IMG/VR virus record: IMGVR_UViG_3300037497_000044
Location: 1 to 52,006 of that record
Length of the DNA stretch: 52,006 nucleotides
Reading direction: 5' to 3' (one strand)
Source: a virus
Made by a program: the position numbers and the translations under genes
Shown here: one piece after another, positions 9,917-17,810 of the stretch
Numbering within the stretch: the stretch's first letter is position 1
How the letters are laid out: the number at the start of each line of letters is the position of its first letter
The notes under the pieces: generated by a model
The model's database searches: none
Seen by the model: only the letters and a program-made list of their open reading frames with translations
What the model was told of the DNA's origin: nothing

Positions 9917-10165
9917 TTAAGAGAGAGTTACGGCCCGAATGGATGTGGCACTGATAACGACATGCAGAGTACATGCTGCAATGGATTCGGCCCCACTGTT
10001 CACAATCATGACATCCCCCGCCTTTAAACCATAATAGGCACCGTCCGTGAAATACCCGGAGCCTTCAATAGTTACACGCGAGTCTGTAGACGTGTAAGTG
10101 AACAAAGTTGGAACACTGCTATTCATTGAGTGAAACGCATTCAATGTTGCTGGTGTGAAAGCCAT
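9917..10165 (-). CDS. Small head protein, possible decoration protein
   Basis: 82 residues, strand-rich: MAFTPATLNAFHSMNSSVPTL, then a YTSTDSRVTIEGSGYF turn, then AYYGLKAGDVMIVNSG and a final hydrophobic strand. It has a strong RBS (AAGGAGGG) and lies 13 bases after the major capsid stop, where podoviruses and siphoviruses often carry a capsid decoration or stabilising protein. The function is inferred from position and size only. Confidence 0.55.
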   Translation of the reverse strand: MAFTPATLNAFHSMNSSVPTLFTYTSTDSRVTIEGSGYFTDGAYYGLKAGDVMIVNSGAESIAACTLHVVISATSIRAVTLS

Positions 10166-10178
10166 TTATCATCCCTCC

Positions 10179-11024
10179 TTATTGGACAGCGTGGGCAGAG
10201 CCATCGTGGTTAATGATCAAAACGCCGTTGTTTTGCAGCAGCTTGGAACCCATCGTCGCACTGATGCGGGAGAAGAAGTACGCTTGCTCCTCATTGTATC
10301 CAATCACAGGCTGGAGTGCTTCCTTGTCCAAAGCATGTCCGATTGCGTTATAGTGCCAAATAATGCACTTTTCCGCGTTCGTGCCAAGCCCACTGAGCGC
10401 GGTACTGACCACCCAGTTGATATTCTGCCAATGAAACATCTTCTGCCGCCCAATAGCCTCGAATTTGTTGTCAGAAACGTAGTCTTTGGACGTGAACTGC
10501 CCAGCTTGGGTAAGGTAGGCATAGGCGGATGGTGTCATGGCACCAAAGATATTGCCATCCAGAGGCACATCGTTATTGCAAAGCATGGCCAATGCAGACG
10601 CAGCCAATGAAACCGTCATGATCTGCGATGCGCCGGTGTCGTTCGTTCCAGTCTCCAATGCGGTGATGATGGATGAATCGATCTTACGATTTAAAACCTT
10701 CATTCCACTCATTCGAGCGATACGGCGGCCATCTCCCTGGGATGAAAACAGATTAAAATCTGTTTTAAGAACAAGGTCATGCCACTCTTCAAGAGTGAGC
10801 GTATTGACATTCAGGTTGTCAGAACGGGCAGGGATAATACCGCTCGCGCTGCGAGTCACAGCAGACGCACCACCGGAATCGGCCACCAAAAACTTGGCAG
10901 TGTTGCCACTGATTTGCGCCTCGGTGGTGACCATCTTGCGAAAAAGCGTTTCCCCATTTTCAAACCCTTCAATAAACTCGGTTCGATATTGGGTTTTATA
11001 GGCAATGGTTGGATCGGTACTCAT
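10179..11024 (-). CDS. Major capsid protein
   Basis: 281 residues. The N-terminus (TQYRTEFIEGFENGETLFRKMV) gives the helix that starts many T7-group and related capsid proteins. EEWHDLVLKTDFNLFSSQGD and RKIDSSIITALETG follow, then a C-terminal part with FHWQNINWVVSTALSG and FFSRISATMGSK, the HK97-fold beta/alpha segments. AGGAGG RBS is 6 bases before ATG. The scaffold, portal and terminase genes lie upstream in the same direction and the adaptor downstream. It has its own promoter region (11025-11266), in keeping with a need for high expression. It is shorter than T7 gp10A (345 residues). Confidence 0.85.
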   Translation of the reverse strand: MSTDPTIAYKTQYRTEFIEGFENGETLFRKMVTTEAQISGNTAKFLVADSGGASAVTRSASGIIPARSDNLNVNTLTLEEWHDLVLKTDFNLFSSQGDGRRIARMSGMKVLNRKIDSSIITALETGTNDTGASQIMTVSLAASALAMLCNNDVPLDGNIFGAMTPSAYAYLTQAGQFTSKDYVSDNKFEAIGRQKMFHWQNINWVVSTALSGLGTNAEKCIIWHYNAIGHALDKEALQPVIGYNEEQAYFFSRISATMGSKLLQNNGVLIINHDGSAHAVQ

Positions 11025-11266
11025 GATAACCTCCTGAAGAAGTGAGTGATTTTTTTATCCTCTCGCTTAATGGGGTGGCCGTTCATGGAAAAAGCCAGGT
11101 GTCTTTTCAGGTTGGCTTTCTACAGATCTGGGACCATCGCTTTTGGACTGTTGCAAATATGTCACAGTGTTGCAAAAATGTCAACTGGTTTTTTTTGAAA
11201 GAGCTGGCATCCCGCTTTCAGTAAAGATTCGACGGCAAACCTTACCATAGCCGTTCGCTAAGTAAA
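11025..11266 (-). promoter_or_regulatory. Capsid gene promoter region with two operator-like repeats
   Basis: A 242-base gap before the capsid gene. Two copies of a 16-mer lie at 11149-11164 (TGTTGCAAATATGTCA) and 11168-11183 (TGTTGCAAAAATGTCA), 19 bases apart; a third copy precedes the small terminase gene at 22552. Read on the minus strand, copy 2 supplies TTGACA and, 17 bases on, copy 1 supplies CATATT, a fair sigma70-type promoter pair. Copy 1 with its flanks is an imperfect palindrome, ACTGT at one end and ACAGT at the other, as in repressor or activator sites. A short hairpin with GAAAG/CTTTC arms lies at about 11197-11220. No gene is seen here. Confidence 0.55.
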
Positions 11267-11587
11267 CTAAGCTGTCTCCGCCGGAACAAAGTCTGGCAAA
11301 CCAAAGACAGGTGCTGCCTCAAACGTATTCGCGACTTCATCTGTCAGTTCGATTATTTGCGTCACCCCAAACAGCGTGGCCTCTGGCACACGGCATGACA
11401 TAACAAGCAGATTGGGGTATGTGGGATTAATATTTCCCCCAGCTAAGTCAAACGCCGTATAGCCCCCGTTCCAGTGCGGAATTTCACGTGCATTAGCGAG
11501 GGTTACGGTAGTGCCGTTAATCCTCACCAAGGTGCCAAAACAAATTCTTGCACCAATAAAAACCAAACATTTTTTATTTAAAGTCAT
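11267..11587 (-). CDS. DUF6948-like protein
   Basis: 106 residues. The core ICFGTLVRINGTTVTLANAR, then PHWNGGYTAFDLA and later LFGVTQIIELTD, matches in order the core of the early-region protein at 34729-35010 (YFGHVFLNGTSAIIKDAR, WHWSGAASLSQLA, VFEVIEVLTVTE). Both fit a small phage family often labelled DUF6948, whose function is unknown to me. RBS is GGATGA before ATG. It lies among fibre-associated genes and the capsid gene, unlike its relative in the early operon. The family label is from memory; the similarity between the two is visible directly. Confidence 0.6.
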   Translation of the reverse strand: MTLNKKCLVFIGARICFGTLVRINGTTVTLANAREIPHWNGGYTAFDLAGGNINPTYPNLLVMSCRVPEATLFGVTQIIELTDEVANTFEAAPVFGLPDFVPAETA

Positions 11588-11606
11588 GTGATTTCATCCG
11601 TTTATG

Positions 11607-11957
11607 TTAAGTGGTAAACTCAACCCAATCCAACAAAGCCTCATCCCAATGCACCATGCCGCCAGGGTGGGGAATAGGCGGATCATATTGACATGTTTCC
11701 TCGTTCAATATCCAAGATGGGAAGGGCTGTGGGGAGATAAAAGCATCCCGCCCCGCATCATAAGTGTACCCAATACCGGCATAGTTTTTCCTAAAAGGAG
11801 TTCCACCAAGTCGATGAATGCCACCAAGGGTATTGTAGCTTGTCTGTTTCCAGACACCACCTTTTCGTAAAGCCACAGTTTCTTCTGTTTCGTCATCGCG
11901 AAACACTCCGACCCAAGTTACCTTATTGTCTGCGTCGAGTTTAGCAAAATGCGCCAT
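11607..11957 (-). CDS. Fibre-associated protein of a type common in aquatic phages
   Basis: 116 residues: MAHFAKLDADNKVTWVGVFR, WKQTSYNT, FRKNYAGIGYTYDAGRDAF, FPSWILNEETCQYDPP, then WDEALLDWVEF. This string of motifs is frequent in proteins next to tail-fibre genes of cyanophages and other aquatic phages. The function is unsettled; virion fibre tip or adhesin accessory is usual speculation. AGGAG RBS, ATG, 9 bases after the fibre gene stop. Confidence 0.7.
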   Translation of the reverse strand: MAHFAKLDADNKVTWVGVFRDDETEETVALRKGGVWKQTSYNTLGGIHRLGGTPFRKNYAGIGYTYDAGRDAFISPQPFPSWILNEETCQYDPPIPHPGGMVHWDEALLDWVEFTT

Positions 11958-11966
11958 TTTAATCTC

Positions 11967-14399
11967 CTATACAGTTATCTCAAGCACCAATATACCAGAC
12001 CCACCATTTCCACTTAAGCTACCGAGTCCCCTGCCACCGCCACCGCCACCTCCACCAGTATTTGCTGTGGCATTACCGCCATTTTCATCGCCTTCACTAT
12101 AGATAGCACCCACTCCACCACCGCCCAACCCTCCTGGCCCACTCCCTTTCCCACCACCACCACCTCCTCCATAGTATGTTCCTGTGGACTTCCAGTTGAT
12201 ACCGATACCACCAGCACCCCCAGTAATTCCTGAAGCATTACCACCAACTGCGCCCAAACCGCCACCACCACCTCCACTATCGCCAGAACCACTACCAACT
12301 CCACCGTCATACCCTGGTGAACCAATGCCACGATTACCTGTATTGTTTTCGCTGGCCCCGCCGCCGCATCCCCCATCCCTACCTTTTACACCATTATAAC
12401 AGCCACCGCCACCGCCACCTAAAGAAGTTTGACCATTAAAAGTAGATGGAGATCCATTATTTGCCTGAACCTGCCCTACATATCCCGCACCACCAGCACC
12501 AATGTCAACAGGATATGATCCAGGAGTTAATGTAAGACCGTCAACTTTATAGTCTCCACCTGCGCCCCCACCACCTCCGCATACAGAACCGCCCGAACCC
12601 CCGCCTCCTATCATAAAGGCGTTACAAATCAAGGATGTGCCAATAAAATACGGCGCAGTTGCTCCGATAATAGACCGTGGCGCAGGAATAACAAGGTTTC
12701 CATCAACAGTAACTTTATAATAATACTTACCATTAATAGGGCCTGTAAGTGTTCCTCCCGTGATAGAAGCCAGCTCGATTACGCCTCCACCCCCCTTAAA
12801 AAAGATCGCCTGGGCTACTGCACTTGACATACCGTCAATCTGAGTTGTACCAAGCCCAGCTATCTGCGTAGTTGTGAGTAGCGCAGGCGCAGCAATCACC
12901 CCTTGCAACCCACTCAGAGCAGTTGTCGAAAACGCTGCCATCTGCGTACTGGTCATGCCCGCTATCGCCGTGGTTGGCAATGATGCAAATTGGGTTGCTG
13001 TCAACCCCTGCAAGGCTGCTGTCGTGAGCAACCCAACATGCACACTGGTCATTTGTTGGATCAGCGTACTTTCTAGAGATGAAACGTATATGGTGGAAAG
13101 TGCAGCGACCTCAGCCGTTGCCCAATCTGCCATTTGGGTGGTGGTGAGAGATCCACCAGCAGCAGTCTGGAACGCCGCAATCTGTGCCGTGGTGAACGTG
13201 GATGACAGTACCGCAACGTCTGCTTGCTGTGCGGCTGTCAGGTGGTATCGCTCGTCTCCAGCACCGCCTTGCAGACCATCCATGTCATTGTGCTGCGTGA
13301 TGAATGGCGTATCGAAGTGGGTGTAGTAGTTCGATCCACCATTGTACAGTGTGAAGTTTCTAGCGGTACCTGACGTGGTGACGGCAAAATACGCCGCAAC
13401 TATACTGTCTGTTGCGCCGATGACGAATGCAGGTTGGAACATCTGGCTCTCCAACTCCACCACAGAACCGGCAGTAGTGATGTCGGCAGATGTGTATGTG
13501 AACAGTAGATACAACATCGCCGTCAAATCAACCCCGGACACATTCACAAACGCCGGGTCGGTCAATGTCACAGTGACTTCAGTAGGCGACGTGTACCCAC
13601 TGATCCATGCAGTTTGTGTCGGTGTCTCGATGAGAGCTGCCAGCATGATACTGGCGTTCGCATCACCTGCAACGAACGGTGCGCCACCGGAAGCGGTTAA
13701 AGTGCGTGTTGCGCCGGCACCAGTGAATGTGACTGTGATGCCAGGCTTCAGAACTCGTTGATTAATGCGAATCTTTAGGTAATTATCGCCAGTTACTGCG
13801 GTGAGCAACACCCAGGAGTGGAAGTTCCATATGCCAGCAGGAATGGTCGTCCGCCCCAGTGCCGCAGAAGCATACCGCTCGATAAATGTTACACCACCAT
13901 CAACATCAGCATCAACAGCCACCAGAGTGGTGTTTTCCGCTATTGCAGACGGGACAGTTTGCAAAGTGGCGTTGTCGCTGGACATTACGGTATCATCCAG
14001 GTACATAGTCACAGCCGAACCAGCGACACTCGACGGTTCACCAACAACCCACGCCACACCATCATATTTAAGGGTGTTGCCAGTGGTGGGGACGCCAGCA
14101 CTGGTAAGGATCCCGGCAACCTGGGTAGTCGTCAACGCCCCTAACTGGGTTGTGCTCAGTGATTGTATCTGAGTCGTGGTCAGCGACGCAATGAGCGTGT
14201 TCTGCAACGACTCAATCGCAGTAGTTGATAGCGCGGCAACCGACTCCGTGCCAGCAGCCTTAGATACGGCGATTGCCAGTTGATCGAGCGCGATCTTTCT
14301 GCTGGCGGTGGCAGACGTGTCTGAGATCAACATCACGTCGTTTAATGCGGTGTTTGCCCCTGTTAATGCTGTCAAAGATGAAACTGGCTGGTTTCCCAT
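11967..14399 (-). CDS. Tail fibre with TTQ repeats and polyglycine tip
   Basis: 810 residues. A short N-terminal domain (VSSLTALTGANTALNDVMLI, SRKIALDQLA) is like virion-attachment domains of fibres. Repeats of the form LTTTQ-I-x-x-L-S-T-T-Q-L-x-x-L occur around residues 95-140 and again 390-530. Between them lies a beta-rich domain with a jelly-roll look (residues about 145-385). The last 200 residues or so are very rich in glycine, with runs such as GGGGSGGSVCGGGGGAGG, recalling the polyglycine receptor-binding tips of gp38-type adhesins. Start is ATG in TAATG with GAGGG upstream. It shares the TTQ repeat with the fibres at 14571 and 45083. Confidence 0.78.
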   Translation of the reverse strand: MGNQPVSSLTALTGANTALNDVMLISDTSATASRKIALDQLAIAVSKAAGTESVAALSTTAIESLQNTLIASLTTTQIQSLSTTQLGALTTTQVAGILTSAGVPTTGNTLKYDGVAWVVGEPSSVAGSAVTMYLDDTVMSSDNATLQTVPSAIAENTTLVAVDADVDGGVTFIERYASAALGRTTIPAGIWNFHSWVLLTAVTGDNYLKIRINQRVLKPGITVTFTGAGATRTLTASGGAPFVAGDANASIMLAALIETPTQTAWISGYTSPTEVTVTLTDPAFVNVSGVDLTAMLYLLFTYTSADITTAGSVVELESQMFQPAFVIGATDSIVAAYFAVTTSGTARNFTLYNGGSNYYTHFDTPFITQHNDMDGLQGGAGDERYHLTAAQQADVAVLSSTFTTAQIAAFQTAAGGSLTTTQMADWATAEVAALSTIYVSSLESTLIQQMTSVHVGLLTTAALQGLTATQFASLPTTAIAGMTSTQMAAFSTTALSGLQGVIAAPALLTTTQIAGLGTTQIDGMSSAVAQAIFFKGGGGVIELASITGGTLTGPINGKYYYKVTVDGNLVIPAPRSIIGATAPYFIGTSLICNAFMIGGGGSGGSVCGGGGGAGGDYKVDGLTLTPGSYPVDIGAGGAGYVGQVQANNGSPSTFNGQTSLGGGGGGCYNGVKGRDGGCGGGASENNTGNRGIGSPGYDGGVGSGSGDSGGGGGGLGAVGGNASGITGGAGGIGINWKSTGTYYGGGGGGGKGSGPGGLGGGGVGAIYSEGDENGGNATANTGGGGGGGGRGLGSLSGNGGSGILVLEITV

Positions 14400-14569
14400 T
14401 AGGTGCTTCCCTCCTGCAAAATAAGTGTCCCATCTTCATTCAACAACAGGTCCGGCCCGCCTTCAAACTCAATGGAGTTTGAGAACAATACGCGTGGGTT
14501 GGGAGTGTGCCCGTTATTGTTCGCAATCATGGCTTGCTCTTTTTTGGATTTCAGTTTTCGCCGGTACAT
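14399..14569 (-). CDS. Small protein between two fibre genes
   Basis: 56 residues from ATG 14569, chosen because GGAGGG stands 6 bases before it. The N-terminus is basic (MYRRKLKSKKEQ); the end is acidic and hydrophobic (LLLNEDGTLILQEG). Its stop overlaps the next ATG (TAATG), so translation is probably coupled to the fibre at 11967. I do not recognise it; position suggests a fibre assembly or virion accessory protein. Confidence 0.55.
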   Translation of the reverse strand: MYRRKLKSKKEQAMIANNNGHTPNPRVLFSNSIEFEGGPDLLLNEDGTLILQEGST

Positions 14570-14570
14570 T

Positions 14571-16376
14571 TTAACCCTCCACAATAAACGTCAGTTCCAT
14601 GTCAAACATGCCATCATCCACAGCCCCGACAATCGTTAAAAGGATGTCACCGGTTCCTCCTGCCAACTGAGGATCTGGCAGGTGATACGGACCGCGAGAG
14701 TTATCAAAATACACCTGTCCAGACCCAGCAGGCATGCACATGATGATAGGGTCTTGTGTCGCGTAAAGTTGGGCAGATGACAACCCTTCCAGTTGCGTAG
14801 CGGCCAGGGATGCGACCTGAACGGAATCCAAACCATCAAGCTGGGTGACTGCCAGACTGGCCAATTGGATAGACGAAACCCCATCAAGTTGGGTAGCCGC
14901 CAATCCAACCAGTTGAGTGGTTGATAACCCATCCAGTTGTGTGGCAGACAGAGAACCGATCTGAACAGACGAAAGCCCGTTCATTTGTGTGACGGCCAAT
15001 GATGTCAATGCAACCGATGCCAATCCATCCAGTTGGGTAACTGCAAAGCCGGTCAATCGCGTCGATGCCAAACCATCAAGCTGTGTCGCTACCAAACTGG
15101 CCAGTTGCGTAGACAGAAGCCCGTCCAGTTGAGATACTTCCAAGCCTGTCAACTGGGAAGATGTCAGGCCATTCAACTGAGTAGCCGATAATGACGATAG
15201 ACTGACAGATGCAAGGTTATCAAGCTGGGTGTTGGCCAAGCTGGCCAATTGAATCGATGTCAGACCGTCCAACTGCGTAATCGCCAAGGAAAGCAGATTT
15301 GTGGAAGATAGTCCGCCCAAACCTGAATCAGTGATGACTGACAACTGTGCAGACGTTAATCCATCCAACTGCGTTGCTGATAGAGATCCGATCTGATCAA
15401 GAGTGAACCCTGCCACCTGCGTTGTGGTAAGAGCAGAAATAACGACTGATGTCAGGCTATCCAGTGTCGTGGTGGTCAACCCTGCCAAACCAGCAGAAGA
15501 AAGTCCAGCAAGTTGAGTGGCCGCCAATGAAAGGAGTTGCGCACCAGATAACCCAGCCATTTGACCAGAGGAGAGAATAGAGATCTGGATAGATGTCAGA
15601 CCGTCCAGTTGTGTGACAGAAAGGGATGAGAGTTGAGCAGAGCCAAGGCCAGCCAAGGCGGTTGTCGTGAACCCTGCCAACGCAGATGAAGTAATCCCAT
15701 CAAGCTGCGTCACTGAAAGACTGGACAACTGGGATGATGTCATGCCCGCAAGCTGTGTAGCAACCAATGCGGACAATTGCACAGATGTCAGTCCGTTTAA
15801 CGCAGCAACAGTCAAGCCTGAAATATTGACAGAAGACAACCCGTTTAGATGCGTATCAGAAAGCGATGTCAGTGCAACAGATGTCAACCCAGCCAGCTTG
15901 CCTGGAGCCAATGCAGATAGATGGGCAGAAGACAACCCGTCGAGCTGTGTAGCAGACAGAGACGCGAGTTGGCTGGACGTAATCCGATCCAACTGCGTCG
16001 CTGCAAGACTGGTTAACTGCGTTGATGTAATGCCATCCAACGCCTCTGATGTTAAGCCAGATATGTTGGTATTCAACCCATCCAACTGAGTGACTGCCAG
16101 AGACGAAAGTTGTGTTGAAGTCAGTCCTGCCAGCTGGGTAGCAGCCAATCCAGATATATGGGATGAGGAAAGTCCGTCCAACTGTGTGACGGCCAGTCCG
16201 GTCAATTGGGTAGAAGTCAAACCATCCAACTGGGTATTAGCCAAACTGGTAAGTTGGATGGATGTCAAGCCGCCAAGTGTCGAATCAGACAACGCCGAAA
16301 GGATTGATGAAGTCATCCCATCCAGGGTCGTTATAGCAGCAGCAGCGAGAGACGATGGGCCGTCGGTGTATGCCAT
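14571..16376 (-). CDS. Fibre shaft protein made of about 45 twelve-residue repeats
   Basis: 601 residues, of which about 520 are repeats close to L-x-x-T-Q-L-D-G-L-T-S-x, for example LAVTQLDGLSSSHISGL. The regular spacing of L and Q suggests a stacked beta or coiled fibre shaft. The C-terminal 70 residues (MCMPAGSGQVYFDNSRGPYH onward) form a different, probably globular, end. There is little at the N-terminus besides the repeat. RBS is GGGAG. Position between the scaffold/head genes and other fibre genes, plus the shared repeat, supports a tail or head fibre. DNA repeats this long may vary by recombination. Confidence 0.7.
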   Translation of the reverse strand: MAYTDGPSSLAAAAITTLDGMTSSILSALSDSTLGGLTSIQLTSLANTQLDGLTSTQLTGLAVTQLDGLSSSHISGLAATQLAGLTSTQLSSLAVTQLDGLNTNISGLTSEALDGITSTQLTSLAATQLDRITSSQLASLSATQLDGLSSAHLSALAPGKLAGLTSVALTSLSDTHLNGLSSVNISGLTVAALNGLTSVQLSALVATQLAGMTSSQLSSLSVTQLDGITSSALAGFTTTALAGLGSAQLSSLSVTQLDGLTSIQISILSSGQMAGLSGAQLLSLAATQLAGLSSAGLAGLTTTTLDSLTSVVISALTTTQVAGFTLDQIGSLSATQLDGLTSAQLSVITDSGLGGLSSTNLLSLAITQLDGLTSIQLASLANTQLDNLASVSLSSLSATQLNGLTSSQLTGLEVSQLDGLLSTQLASLVATQLDGLASTRLTGFAVTQLDGLASVALTSLAVTQMNGLSSVQIGSLSATQLDGLSTTQLVGLAATQLDGVSSIQLASLAVTQLDGLDSVQVASLAATQLEGLSSAQLYATQDPIIMCMPAGSGQVYFDNSRGPYHLPDPQLAGGTGDILLTIVGAVDDGMFDMELTFIVEG

Positions 16377-16378
16377 GG

Positions 16379-16621
16379 TTATACTCCCGTAGACGTGTAA
16401 TCGTAGGTTATTTTAATGCCAGAGTGCCCTGCAACAGCATATCGAGCCTCAGCCAAATGCAATGCAACGGGCACACCCCCACTTGGAGCAATCAGAGTAG
16501 ACCGATCAATCAAGATCTTGTTTGTCTCCCCGGCCCCGTCGCTGTGGCCAGACACATGGATCTTGATTGTCCTGGATCTGGCATACGATTCGATCACGGT
16601 AACAACGGTATTGTCAGCCAT
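16379..16621 (-). CDS. Small head-module protein, unknown
   Basis: 80 residues: MADNTVVTVIESYARSRTIK, then IHVSGHSDGAGETNK and strand-like stretches to ITYDYTSTG. It looks all-beta and could be a head decoration or fibre-base protein. GGAG RBS; the stop of the scaffold gene abuts the ATG. No family recognised. Similar short proteins are common between scaffold and capsid genes in podoviruses. Confidence 0.55.
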   Translation of the reverse strand: MADNTVVTVIESYARSRTIKIHVSGHSDGAGETNKILIDRSTLIAPSGGVPVALHLAEARYAVAGHSGIKITYDYTSTGV

Positions 16622-17551
16622 TTACTGCACTCCTTTGGCGGTCAATTCGCGGAAACGGGCTTGGTGTCTGGCAGCGTGTGGGCCTTTCCAATAATCTGAA
16701 TGGTCGCCTGCCATCAGCTTCTTTAAATCTGCATACTCTGTGGATGCTACGCCTACACTCCCGATGGAAGGGGTAACAGTTGCATCACCGCCGTTGAGTT
16801 TGGTATTTATCTCAGCCAGCCAAGTTATAAGATCAGCATTGTCAGCCAAAGGCATTCCGTTTCGGTCCACCCCGTTCATGATGGCCTCTCTGACCCCCTC
16901 TGGGGCAGAGTCAACGAAACGGAAAACACCGGCCAAGGTGCTATCGAGAGTTTGTTTGTCGCCAAAGGCACCTAGCAGTTTGGTTTCATTCTCCTCTCTG
17001 GCGGCCACTTCTTTTTGTGCCATGGCGGTCATAGAATCTGACTGCAATTTAAAATACTGCCCCAGAACCCCATTCAACTGATCGGGGTGTAGGTTCAGAT
17101 CTATTGCTGTCTTTTTGAAAATCTCAACCCCCTGCTTATCCAGATCGCTCAGAACCATGCCTTCGGCCAGCTTAACGTCATACTTTTCTGGTTCAGTCGG
17201 GATTCCGTTACTCTCGCGCCATGCCGTCAACTCATCTGGTTTCATGTCCGGTCGATAACCGCCTTTGAATTCGCCTGTGCGGATCTTGGCTTGCGCTTCC
17301 ACCAAGGCATTCAAAGCATCTTCATGGGTCTTGTACCGGCTCAAAGCGGCCTGTTTTTTTGCATCCCCTCCAGCTATCTTTTCCATCAACCCTTCGGGCC
17401 AGCCAGACACATCCGCCGTTGGTTTTGCGACGGAAGATACGGATGCCAGCAGCGTGGCGCTTTGTTCTGCCGGTGCGACGGTGGCAATAGGGGCATCTGT
17501 AGCAGGGGCAGCATTGTCTGCCTGGGCAACGTTTTCGATTTCTTCAGCCAT
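16622..17551 (-). CDS. Scaffolding (capsid assembly) protein
   Basis: 309 residues, acidic and Ala-rich at the N-terminus (MAEEIENVAQADNAAPATD), helical in the middle (SRYKTHEDALNALVEAQAKI, then FKKTAIDLNLHPDQLNGVLG), and ending in a basic helix (GPHAARHQARFRELTAKG). The layout, and the place between portal and capsid genes, fit T7-type scaffolds, which guide procapsid formation and then leave. The start overlaps the upstream gene by 8 bases. Confidence 0.82.
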   Translation of the reverse strand: MAEEIENVAQADNAAPATDAPIATVAPAEQSATLLASVSSVAKPTADVSGWPEGLMEKIAGGDAKKQAALSRYKTHEDALNALVEAQAKIRTGEFKGGYRPDMKPDELTAWRESNGIPTEPEKYDVKLAEGMVLSDLDKQGVEIFKKTAIDLNLHPDQLNGVLGQYFKLQSDSMTAMAQKEVAAREENETKLLGAFGDKQTLDSTLAGVFRFVDSAPEGVREAIMNGVDRNGMPLADNADLITWLAEINTKLNGGDATVTPSIGSVGVASTEYADLKKLMAGDHSDYWKGPHAARHQARFRELTAKGVQ

Positions 17552-17810
17552 GTCTCAAATCCTTTAAAATAACATCAATTGGTAGTTTTTCCGCGCGCTT
17601 AATATGCGCCCCAACAAACCGCCGCCCTTCGTTGAACGCCGTCACACGATCATTATCAGCATCGAAAGACTGCTCTCCCACCATGCAAAGGTTGTTTACT
17701 ATCCATTCCATGCCCATAATCTGCTGTTCTGGGCTAGCCGTTCCTGCTGACATCGCCTTGATTGCCGTGATAGTTGGCAGATTAGTCGTAACGGTAAAGC
17801 ACTTATTCAT
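17544..17810 (-). CDS. Small head-module protein (Bbp19-like?)
   Basis: 88 residues from ATG 17810, which overlaps the portal stop (ATGA). The C-terminal part FNEGRRFVGAHIKRAEKLPI resembles the short Bbp19-like phage domain, where FxxGRRxVG is the core. The label is a guess from memory. It lies between portal and scaffold, where head-assembly accessory proteins occur. Confidence 0.5.
   Translation of the reverse strand: MNKCFTVTTNLPTITAIKAMSAGTASPEQQIMGMEWIVNNLCMVGEQSFDADNDRVTAFNEGRRFVGAHIKRAEKLPIDVILKDLRHG

Noticed and set aside
11149-11183. Sigma54 promoter reading of the TTGCA-containing repeats
   Set aside because: TGACAT and TTGCA are too close together; sigma54 sites need about 16 bases for the whole -24/-12 element.
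12014-12376. Second minus-strand frame inside the glycine-rich end of the fibre gene
   Set aside because: Shadow caused by GGN codon runs; low complexity and no RBS of its own.
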